DNA of 5,703 nucleotides from Candidatus Falkowiibacteriota bacterium (GTDB lineage Bacteria; Patescibacteriota; Patescibacteriia; Patescibacteriales; UBA12075). The stretch covers positions 1-5,703 of the forward strand of contig QMNH01000068.1 in assembly GCA_003647675.1 (NCBI GenBank), in the 5' to 3' direction. The position numbers and the translations under genes were made by a program. The notes beneath the pieces were generated by a model. It was not told the origin of the DNA, made no database searches, and saw only the letters and a list, made by a program, of their open reading frames with translations. Positions 1 through 5,703 of this stretch are shown in pieces; the first letter of the stretch is position 1, and each line of letters starts with the position of its first letter.

Positions 1-8
1 AACGGCTT

Positions 9-110
9 AAAAATTAATATTTTCACATATTTTTTATAAAATTGTTTTCACTGATATTACTATATCACTTCAAAAAATTTTATAAAAAATCTGCAAAAAT
101 CTTAAATTTT
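9..110. repeat. Large imperfect palindrome downstream of ychF
   Basis: The two arms, 9-57 and 62-110, pair around the 4-nt centre TACT (58-61). Counting by hand, 40 of 49 positions are complementary, with the inner 28 pairs (30-57 against 62-89) giving 24 matches. The innermost 6 bp, TGATAT/ATATCA, are perfect. The sequence is nearly all A/T, so some pairing is expected by chance, but this length and register are more than composition should give. It lies just beyond the ychF stop codon, so as RNA it could form a long hairpin at the 3' end of the ychF transcript and act as a terminator or stabiliser. As DNA it could extrude as a cruciform. No gene is visible in 1-138. A plus-strand gene could end at a TAA at 8-10, but too little is visible to call it. 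Confidence 0.6.
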
Positions 111-142
111 TAACTTCGCACTAATTTTTACACACTAACTAA
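102..142 (+). repeat. Inverted repeat flanking ychF, copy 1
   Basis: Read on the plus strand, this 41-nt stretch matches the minus-strand reading of 1276-1236 at 36 of 41 positions. The best block is 110-142, with 29 of 33 matches, starting TTAACTTCGCA and ending CTAACTAA. It overlaps the ychF stop codon (139-141) and the right arm of the large palindrome. The G and C positions inside it (CTTCGCA, CAC, CTAAC) are largely conserved between copies, so the match is not just low-complexity A/T. Confidence 0.75.
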
Positions 143-1215
143 TTAAATAAAAAATTGCAAATATCGCCGTCTTTAACAATATATTCTTTTCCCTCGGCCC
201 GAATAAAACCTTTTTCCCGCGCCGCGCTCTCGGAGCCGGACTCAATAAATTTTTCAAATTTAATTACTTCAACTCTGATAAAACCCTTCTCAAAATCCGT
301 ATGAATTACGCCAGCCGCCTGCGGCGCTTTTGCTCCGTTCCTGATTGTCCAAGCCCTGGTTTCGTCAGGCCCGGTAGTAAAAAAAGTAATTAAGCCAAGC
401 AGCGTATAAGAAAATTCGATAAGCTTATCCAGGCCGCTTTGCCCGATTCCAAGCTCTTTAATATATTCTTTTTGTTCTTCTTCGGAAAGCTCGGCTATTT
501 CCTGTTCTTGCTTAATATTAAGATTGATGACTTCATTGCTCTTTACTTCGGATTTAAGGCTGGTCTTAATATTATCCGAACAAGAATCGTCAACGTTTAA
601 AACGTAAAGGATCGGCTTAGCCGTTAAAAGACTTAGTCCTTTTACTGTTTTATTTTCTTCGTCGGTATATTCAAGGGCTCTGGCCGGAATTTCTTTTTCC
701 AGTCCAGCCTTGATTCTTTCAAACAAATTCAATAAATTTACAGCTTCCTTGTTTCCGCCCCTGGCCTCTTTAACCGCTTTAGCATGGCGTTTCTCTATGG
801 TCTCCAAATCAGCCATGATTAGCTCAAGGCTAATAATGTCCCGATCATACCCGGGGTCTATTTTGTTATGAACGTGAGTAATATTTAAATCTTTAAAATC
901 CCTTATTACTTCGCAAACCGCGTCGCACTCCCGAATATTATGAAGAAACTGATTTCCCAGCCCTTCCCCTTTATGCGCGCCCTTAACCAATCCGGCAATA
1001 TCAACAAATTCTATAACAGTGGGAATAATTTTTTTTGGCTTGGAAATCGCGGCAATTTGCCCTAGTCGCTCATCAGGTACTTTTACCACCCCGACATTAG
1101 GCTCAATCGTGCAAAACGGATAATTGGAAGCCTCTGCTTTTTTAAGAGTTAAGGCGTTAAAAAGAGTAGATTTGCCGACATTGGGCAATCCAATAATTCC
1201 AATGGATAATGCCAT
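139..1215 (-). CDS. ychF: Redox-regulated/ribosome-binding ATPase YchF (OLA1 family)
   Basis: This is a complete 358-residue Obg-like P-loop NTPase, close to the usual length (about 363 in E. coli). Visible parts are the Walker A/G1 motif GLPNVGKST at residues 9-17, the conserved FCTIEPNVG at 34-42, the G3 DIAG at 72-75, and the family signature [13 protein letters not shown] at 79-91. A coiled-coil insert follows at about 130-170, then a G4-like NVDD at 207-210. The TGS-type C-terminal domain runs from about 275 to the end and contains [23 protein letters not shown] and the terminal [10 protein letters not shown]. Family members hydrolyse ATP better than GTP, bind ribosomes and act in translation and stress responses in the cytoplasm. 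The G4 motif is normally NxxE; here the last residue is Asp. The start ATG (1213-1215) places the P-loop at the normal distance from the N-terminus, but no Shine-Dalgarno sequence precedes it. The gene is monocistronic as far as visible, divergent from the two-component operon, and bracketed by inverted repeats. Confidence 0.97.
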   Translation of the reverse strand: MALSIGIIGLPNVGKSTLFNALTLKKAEASNYPFCTIEPNVGVVKVPDERLGQIAAISKPKKIIPTVIEFVDIAGLVKGAHKGEGLGNQFLHNIRECDAVCEVIRDFKDLNITHVHNKIDPGYDRDIISLELIMADLETIEKRHAKAVKEARGGNKEAVNLLNLFERIKAGLEKEIPARALEYTDEENKTVKGLSLLTAKPILYVLNVDDSCSDNIKTSLKSEVKSNEVINLNIKQEQEIAELSEEEQKEYIKELGIGQSGLDKLIEFSYTLLGLITFFTTGPDETRAWTIRNGAKAPQAAGVIHTDFEKGFIRVEVIKFEKFIESGSESAAREKGFIRAEGKEYIVKDGDICNFLFN

Positions 1216-1235
1216 ATAATTTAAATTATTATTAT

Positions 1236-1276
1236 TTAGTTAGCGTGAAAAAACTAATGCGAAGTTAATAATTTAA
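1236..1276 (-). repeat. Inverted repeat flanking ychF, copy 2
   Basis: This is the partner of 102-142, in opposite orientation, 21 nt upstream of the ychF start codon and so probably within its leader or promoter. It also contains a small internal hairpin: TTAGTT (1236-1241) and AACTAA (1252-1257) around a 10-nt loop. No direct target-site duplication is visible outside the two copies. Confidence 0.75.
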
Positions 1277-1476
1277 TACAAGTTCATCTTATCAAAAGAA
1301 AATAATTTTTACAATTATGCATATTAATAATTATAATAAAATATATATTATTTAATAATTTTTTAATGTTTCTATAATAATATAAAAGTATAATTAATTT
1401 AAGTATTTTAAAATCTGCCGCGAAACAATTTTTAATGCTTAAAACTACAAACCCAATAGATATCGGCGATTTTATG

Positions 1477-1482
1477 TATAAT
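1477..1482 (+). promoter_or_regulatory. Candidate -10 box for the two-component operon
   Basis: A perfect TATAAT lies 20 nt before the regulator start codon and is preceded directly by TG. The region about 17 nt upstream (around 1454-1459) does not resemble TTGACA. The small palindrome ATCGGCGAT (1462-1470) lies in the spacer and could be a protein site. If used, transcription would begin near 1489 and leave a leader of only about 14 nt, A-rich and without a Shine-Dalgarno sequence. The A/T background makes chance matches likely. Confidence 0.35.
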
Positions 1483-1502
1483 TATTAATTAAATAAAAAA
1501 AT

Positions 1503-2210
1503 ATGACGATTTTAGTAGTAGAAGATGAAATAAAAATTACCCGTTTTATAAAAAAAGGCCTGGAAATGGATCATTACACGGTTGATATTGCTTATGACGG
1601 CAAAGAAGCCCTGGAAAAAGCGGAAATAAATAATTATGATCTTATAATCCTGGACATCATGCTGCCCAAAATGGACGGTATAGAAGTTTGTAAAAAACTC
1701 AGAGAGGCCAAAGTTGAAACTCCGATTATTATGTTGACTGCCAAAAATACGGTGGAAGATCGGATAAAAGGCTTAGACGCGGGAGCCGATGATTATTTGG
1801 TTAAGCCTTTTGCTTTCGGCGAATTACTGGCCCGCATCCGCGCGCTTCTGAGAAGGGAAAAAACCGTTAAAAACACGGAACTTCAAGTCGGCGACTTAAC
1901 GCTTAATCCGGCAACGCACGAAGTTTTCCGTGAAAACAAAGAAATTTCACTTTCCAGTAAAGAATACCGCCTCTTGGATTATATGATGCGCCGGCCCGGC
2001 CATGTCTGTACCCGCACAATGATCGGCGAACATATCTGGGGATATAATTTTAAGGATGATTCAAACGTAATTGACGTTTACATAAGCTATCTAAGGCGGA
2101 AAATAGACAAAGGCTTTAGGGCTAGACTTATCCATACGGTACGCGATGTCGGCTATAAGATACAAGATAAAAAACCGAAAATAAAAACAATAAATGTCTC
2201 TGCTTCCTAA
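1503..2210 (+). CDS. OmpR/PhoB-family response regulator (receiver plus winged helix)
   Basis: This 235-residue transcription factor is the output half of the two-component system here. The receiver domain (about 2-118) has the acidic pair E7/D8, phosphoacceptor D51 in the DIMLPKMDG context, switch residues T79 and Y98, and K101 in the VKPF motif. All catalytic positions are intact. A short linker leads to an OmpR-type winged-helix domain (about 128-221). Its recognition helix runs near 187-202 (SNVIDVYISYLRRKID) and its wing is HTVRDVGYKI. Length and architecture are typical of the CusR/ArlR/MprA-like branch, but the sequence does not fix which genes it controls, so no symbol is given. The ATG start puts the first beta strand at the normal position; there is no Shine-Dalgarno sequence, only an A-rich leader. 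The last 17 nt overlap the downstream kinase gene, which indicates co-transcription and probable translational coupling. Autoregulation is common in this family but unproven here. Confidence 0.95.
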   Translation: MTILVVEDEIKITRFIKKGLEMDHYTVDIAYDGKEALEKAEINNYDLIILDIMLPKMDGIEVCKKLREAKVETPIIMLTAKNTVEDRIKGLDAGADDYLVKPFAFGELLARIRALLRREKTVKNTELQVGDLTLNPATHEVFRENKEISLSSKEYRLLDYMMRRPGHVCTRTMIGEHIWGYNFKDDSNVIDVYISYLRRKIDKGFRARLIHTVRDVGYKIQDKKPKIKTINVSAS

Positions 2211-5200
2211 AGCCACCCAGTCTAACAATAACTCAAAGACGCGTAATTTAAAATCTACGCTTGATTTTTTGTTGCAAAAAATTGAATCCATAAAAGGGAA
2301 ACAAAATTTAGAAGAAATATTCGTCTTAATCGGTAAAGAACTAAAAAAAATAAACACAAGCACTATTGTGTCTATTGTTGACAATAAAAAACAAAGTTTA
2401 ATCATAAGAAACGTTTCTTTAATAAAAAAATTTGAAACCATCCTGCCGGTTGAAAAAATAAAAAAAATAAAAATTGAACTGGAAAAACTAGTTAAATATA
2501 AAGAAGTTCTAAATAATAAAAACGCTATTTTTGTAAAAAACCGACTAAATATATTTAAAAAAAAATTGCCGACAATAAAACCATTTTTAAAAAAAACTAA
2601 AACCAAAGATTTAAACTCCATTATTTCACCGCTAATGTTAAAAGGCGAAGTTATCGGTTTTTTTGAATTTATTTCTTCCGATTTAAAGCCGGAAAATTTA
2701 AGCGCGGTAAAAGATTTTTCCAATAAATTCGTCCTAAAATTGGCTAATACAATTTTATTCCAGGAAATAATGGCTTCTGAAAACCGCTACCGTGGCCTAT
2801 TTGAAAAAGCCCAGCAAGGTTTCGCAGTTTTAAACTGCCAAAAGAAAAAATTAATAGATATAAATAAAAAATTTTGTAAAATTACAGGCTATTCCCGCGA
2901 CGAACTTTTGCAAATAAACTTTTTATTATTAATTGAAAAAAATGAACTGGAAAAAATAAATAATTTTATAAAAAAAACTATCGCCGAAAAACCTTATAAT
3001 CAAAAAACACCCCTTGAATATGAAACAGTCTTAATAACAAAAAATAAAAAGCGCTGCTATATTAGAATTGTTATAATTCAACTTTTAAGCGAAAAAGAAT
3101 GGTTTATTACGCTTGAAGACATAACCAATAAAAAAAAGATAGAAAAAGAGCTTAAACGGCAAAAAGAAAAAGCGGAAAAATATTTAAATTTAGCAAACAA
3201 CATAATAATAGCTCTTGATAAAAAGGGCTTTATTAAATTACTAAATAAGAAAGGCTATGAATTATTAAACTACAAAGAAGGGGAGTTGGCCGGTAAAGAT
3301 TGGTTTGAAAATTGTTTACCGGCAAATGCAAGAAAAAAAACAAAAGCGGTTTTTAAAAAAATTATTTCGGGAAACTTGAAAGAATTTGAAAATTATGAAA
3401 ATCCGATCATTACCAAGCAAGGCAAAGAAAGAATAATTAACTGGCACAATACTTATATAAAAAACAAAGCCGGCGAAATTACCAAAGTCTTAAGCTCCGG
3501 CGAAGATATTACCAGCCGTAAATTAACGGATGAAGCGCTAAGGGAAAGTGAAGAAAAATACAGAAAACTAGTAAACAACATGGAAGAAGGCGTAGCCATT
3601 ATTAATCCTACGGGTTATATTAATTTTGCCAACCGGGCATTGCAAAAAATATTCAAATATTCCGGCCAAGAATTAAAAAAACTGCATTTTTCAAAACTCC
3701 TGCACCCTAATGACCATAACTTGGTTATTAGTCGCTTTAACAGCCGGCTGGCCGGAAAAAAAGTAATCACTAATTATGATTTTAGAATTATTGATAAAAA
3801 TGGCTATATTAAGTACATAAACTACAGCGGCTCGCCAATACTAAAAAATAATAAACCAATCGGAATTCAAGCTACCTTTAGGGATATTACCGAATATAAA
3901 AAATTATTAAATACGATTGAAAGTTCAAGTCGGCATTACAAGCAGGTAATTGACAGCATCCAGGACTCAATCTGTGTAATTGATAAAAACCTGAAAATAA
4001 TCAGCTACAATACGACTTTTGCCAAAAAAGTCAATATGCCGATAGACAAAATAAAGGGCTTAAAGTGTTATGAAATTATCCCTCGTTATGAAAATAATCT
4101 TTTCCGTAAACACTGCTCTAAATACAATAAAAAAACCGGCTGTATAATCACAAGCGTTTTAAACGATAAAAAACCACAATTTTATATTGAAAAAAATACT
4201 GATAAAAACGGCCAGACAAAATACCATTCATTAAACGTTTTTCCTTCCATAAGCAAAACCGGAGAAGTTTATCAATCAGTAGTTATAATTAGAGATAAAA
4301 CCGAACAAAAAATCGCTGAAGAAAAAATTAGGCAACTAAATGAATTTAATGAAAAAATTCTTAATAACGCGCCGGTCAGCATAATGGTAATCAACAAAAA
4401 AGGGGATATTACCGCTACTAATGATTATATAAAATACTTAACAAAATCTGACGGCTATGTCGGAAAAAACATTTTTCAATTAAGTTTTTTTAAAAACAAA
4501 GAACTAACCGATAAATACAAAAAGCTTTTTAAAACCGGCGTTTCCTTTTCAAAAAATAACTGCCAAACTATAAATAAAGAAGGGCAAACAAAATATTTAA
4601 ACATTATTGCCGTGCCGCTTAAAAACAATAAAGGCAAAATTGAAAGCGCCATTTCAATGGCGCTTGACAATACCGAAGAGGTTGTAATAAAAGAAAAAAT
4701 TGAAAAATTAAATGAAAATCTGGAAAAAACAATTATCCAAAGGACCAGGCAATTAAACGAGGCTAACAAAGAACTAGCCCGTGTTTTAGAACTAAAATCA
4801 AAATTTATTTCAGACGCGTCGCATGAGCTAAGGACTCCGTTAACGATAATCCAGGGTAATCTGGACTTGGCAATACGCGAGGCTGATATAAAAAAAGGCT
4901 GGACGCCGGATTTATTTGATTCAATTAATAATGAAATACAACGAATGTCGGGCATCTTGAATGAACTGACCCTGCTTACCGACGTTGACGCCAACACCGA
5001 ACATTTATCTTATGAAAAAATAAATCTGAATGCTATGGTTGATATTATGGTCCACACTACTAAAGTCCTGGCTTTGAAAAAAAATATTAAAATAAAATTT
5101 AACCCTAAAAAACAAAAAAATCTGGAAATTATGGGTGATGAAGAAAAAATTGAAAAATTATTTCTTAACATACTGAGAAACGCCATAAAATATACCGATA

Positions 5201-5511
5201 AAAAAGGCCTAATAAAAATATCGCTTGAAAAAGGCAATAAAGAAGCCCGGATTATTGTTGAAGACAGCGGCATAGGCATTCCCAAAGAAGACCTACTCTA
5301 TATATTTGAAAGATTCTACCGCGTGGATAAAGCCAGGTCAAGAAAGGAAGGCGGCACCGGCCTGGGCTTGTCAATCTGCAAATGGATTGCCGAGGCCCAC
5401 GGCGGATATATAAGCGTAGAAAGCGAGCTGAATAAAGGCTCAATTTTTACAATCCACCTGCCCTTTGATTATAAAACAAAAAAAACAAAATCCAGCTTCG
5501 CTAACCTATAA
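2194..5511 (+). CDS. Soluble multi-PAS sensor histidine kinase
   Basis: This is a 1105-residue hybrid-free histidine kinase, the probable partner of the overlapping regulator. Domains read by eye are a divergent GAF-like region (about 22-190, ending SPLMLKGEVIGFFEF), then PAS1 (196-314), PAS2 (327-443), PAS3 (452-569), PAS4 (580-707) and PAS5 (718-830). PAS1-PAS3 each end in a clear (E/R)DIT motif; PAS4 ends in a variant, RDKTEQK. A coiled coil (about 833-868) leads to the DHp domain, with H877 in SHELRTPL as phosphoacceptor. The catalytic domain has the N-box with N996, G1 box DSGIGIP (1024-1030), F-box FERFYRVDKARSR (1038-1050) and G2 box GGTGLGLS (1053-1060). No signal peptide or membrane segment is seen, so it should sense a cytoplasmic cue. 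PAS4 carries C625, C641 and C650. The start at 2194 is supported by the 17-nt overlap and by the absence of another Met until residue 148, though a non-ATG start just downstream is possible. No Shine-Dalgarno is seen. The ligand is unknown. Confidence 0.95.
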   Translation: MSLLPKATQSNNNSKTRNLKSTLDFLLQKIESIKGKQNLEEIFVLIGKELKKINTSTIVSIVDNKKQSLIIRNVSLIKKFETILPVEKIKKIKIELEKLVKYKEVLNNKNAIFVKNRLNIFKKKLPTIKPFLKKTKTKDLNSIISPLMLKGEVIGFFEFISSDLKPENLSAVKDFSNKFVLKLANTILFQEIMASENRYRGLFEKAQQGFAVLNCQKKKLIDINKKFCKITGYSRDELLQINFLLLIEKNELEKINNFIKKTIAEKPYNQKTPLEYETVLITKNKKRCYIRIVIIQLLSEKEWFITLEDITNKKKIEKELKRQKEKAEKYLNLANNIIIALDKKGFIKLLNKKGYELLNYKEGELAGKDWFENCLPANARKKTKAVFKKIISGNLKEFENYENPIITKQGKERIINWHNTYIKNKAGEITKVLSSGEDITSRKLTDEALRESEEKYRKLVNNMEEGVAIINPTGYINFANRALQKIFKYSGQELKKLHFSKLLHPNDHNLVISRFNSRLAGKKVITNYDFRIIDKNGYIKYINYSGSPILKNNKPIGIQATFRDITEYKKLLNTIESSSRHYKQVIDSIQDSICVIDKNLKIISYNTTFAKKVNMPIDKIKGLKCYEIIPRYENNLFRKHCSKYNKKTGCIITSVLNDKKPQFYIEKNTDKNGQTKYHSLNVFPSISKTGEVYQSVVIIRDKTEQKIAEEKIRQLNEFNEKILNNAPVSIMVINKKGDITATNDYIKYLTKSDGYVGKNIFQLSFFKNKELTDKYKKLFKTGVSFSKNNCQTINKEGQTKYLNIIAVPLKNNKGKIESAISMALDNTEEVVIKEKIEKLNENLEKTIIQRTRQLNEANKELARVLELKSKFISDASHELRTPLTIIQGNLDLAIREADIKKGWTPDLFDSINNEIQRMSGILNELTLLTDVDANTEHLSYEKINLNAMVDIMVHTTKVLALKKNIKIKFNPKKQKNLEIMGDEEKIEKLFLNILRNAIKYTDKKGLIKISLEKGNKEARIIVEDSGIGIPKEDLLYIFERFYRVDKARSRKEGGTGLGLSICKWIAEAHGGYISVESELNKGSIFTIHLPFDYKTKKTKSSFANL

Positions 5512-5528
5512 TTTTTTTAATAACCAAA

Positions 5529-5562
5529 ATAAAATACCGCCAAAATAAAGACGGTATTTTAT
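5529..5562. terminator. Probable intrinsic terminator after the kinase gene
   Basis: An 11-bp perfect stem, ATAAAATACCG (5529-5539) with CGGTATTTTAT (5552-5562), encloses a 12-nt loop, beginning 17 nt after the kinase stop codon. Functionally the core stem is TACCG/CGGTA followed by TTTTAT on the plus strand. The mirror arrangement on the minus strand (core stem followed by TTTTAT there too) means it could work for transcripts arriving from either side. The T tract is short, so efficiency is uncertain. Confidence 0.7.
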
Positions 5563-5576
5563 AAGCTGCATTGGGG

Positions 5577-5602
5577 ATTATCCGCTTGTAGGCGGAAATA
5601 AT
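5577..5602. repeat. Small GC-rich hairpin (REP-like)
   Basis: TCCGCT (5581-5586) pairs with GGCGGA (5591-5596), five Watson-Crick pairs plus one G-T, around the loop TGTA. ATTA (5577-5580) and TAAT (5599-5602) extend the stem past a 2-nt bulge. It stands out against the A/T background. Palindromes of the form TCCGCC...GGCGGA are commonly dispersed between genes in AT-rich bacterial genomes, so this may be one member of such a family or a second terminator element. There is no T run after it. Confidence 0.45.
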
Positions 5603-5651
5603 AAACTAATAAATTTATCGCACTATCTATTGATTACTTTTAAAACATTAC

Positions 5652-5703
5652 CTAAGGCTCTATTGATTTTATTTTTCTGGCTCTATCATAACGCCAGCGC
5701 CCG
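5652..5703 (-). CDS. Possible 3' end of a convergent gene (partial)
   Basis: A minus-strand frame open to the right edge ends at a TAG whose complement is at 5652-5654 and reads GRWRYDRARKIKSIEP. Two things favour a gene entering from the right: the local rise in GC at 5691-5703, and the terminator-like hairpin placed between it and the kinase gene. The other two minus-strand frames are also open for several codons to the edge (one ends ...GAGVMIEPEK), and a plus-strand frame is not excluded. The frame choice is therefore weak and no family is recognised from 16 residues. Confidence 0.25.
   Translation of the reverse strand, partial: GRWRYDRARKIKSIEP

Larger units (their letters stand above)
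1216..1502. other. Divergent intergenic region, AT-rich
   Basis: This 287-nt spacer separates divergent ychF and the response regulator, so it should hold promoters for both. It contains the second copy of the ychF-flanking repeat and a perfect 13-nt palindrome ATTATTTAATAAT (1347-1359). It also has two GC-richer islands in otherwise A/T sequence: CTGCCGCG (about 1415-1422) and the palindrome ATCGGCGAT (1462-1470). Many TATAAT-like strings occur simply from composition, so no ychF promoter can be chosen with confidence. No open frame of useful length is present on either strand. Confidence 0.6.

Noticed and set aside
1..39. Possible 3' end of a plus-strand gene at the left edge
   Set aside because: All three plus frames reach a stop within 39 bases (8-10, 13-15 or 37-39). 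None gives enough residues to judge, and the sequence is part of the large palindrome.
140..154. 15-nt match TAATTAAATAAAAAA shared with the region just before the regulator start (about 1486-1500)
   Set aside because: It is pure A/T low-complexity sequence, likely to recur by chance; unlike the ychF-flanking repeat it contains no G or C.
1317..1355. Tiny ORF in the divergent spacer
   Set aside because: It would be only 12 codons, Ile/Asn/Tyr-rich, with no ribosome site; it is expected by chance in A/T sequence.
2091..2723. Minus-strand open frame of about 210 codons
   Set aside because: It lies antisense to the regulator C-terminus and kinase N-terminus, both strongly supported. Its Phe/Ile/Ser-rich product is what the complement of Lys/Asn-rich codons gives.
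4476..4997. Minus-strand open frame of about 173 codons
   Set aside because: It is antisense to PAS5 and the DHp domain of the kinase; its composition is a complement artefact and no motif is recognisable.
5010..5443. Two short minus-strand open frames (91 and 63 codons)
   Set aside because: Both are antisense to the kinase catalytic domain, whose N, G1, F and G2 boxes are clear in the plus frame.
5656..5686. Direct repeat GGCTCTAT at 5656-5663 and 5679-5686
   Set aside because: At only 8 nt it is easily coincidental, and it lies partly in a possible coding end.

Overview
The window is AT-rich with a strong A bias on the coding strand. Its proteins are rich in Lys, Asn and Ile. None of the three complete genes has a recognisable Shine-Dalgarno sequence, and all can be read with the standard bacterial code. 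This is bacterial chromosome. The overall style (AT-rich, Lys/Asn-rich proteins, compact gene spacing, small CCGC/GCGG hairpins between genes) fits a Patescibacteria (CPR) type genome. That placement is an inference from style; no marker here proves it.

Layout, left to right. Bases 1-138 hold no clear gene but form a large imperfect palindrome centred near base 59-60. Bases 139-1215 on the minus strand encode a complete YchF/OLA1-type P-loop NTPase. This gene is bracketed by two inverted copies of a roughly 40-bp sequence, at 102-142 and 1236-1276. An AT-rich divergent intergenic region (1216-1502) follows, with a candidate -10 box just before the next operon. Bases 1503-2210 encode an OmpR/PhoB-family response regulator. 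Bases 2194-5511 overlap it by 17 nt and encode a very large soluble sensor histidine kinase, with a GAF-like N-terminus, five PAS domains, then DHp and catalytic ATPase domains. After its stop come an intrinsic-terminator-like hairpin (5529-5562), a second small GC-rich hairpin (5577-5602), and possibly the 3' end of a convergent minus-strand gene at the right edge.

The regulator and kinase almost certainly form one two-component system. The kinase lacks membrane segments, so it should sense a cytoplasmic cue through its PAS/GAF array, autophosphorylate at His877, and pass phosphate to Asp51 of the regulator, which then acts as a DNA-binding transcription factor. The most unusual points are the inverted repeats around ychF, the large palindrome beside it, the NVDD form of the YchF specificity motif, and a cysteine-bearing fourth PAS domain in the kinase. 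No wholly new system is evident; the genes belong to known families.
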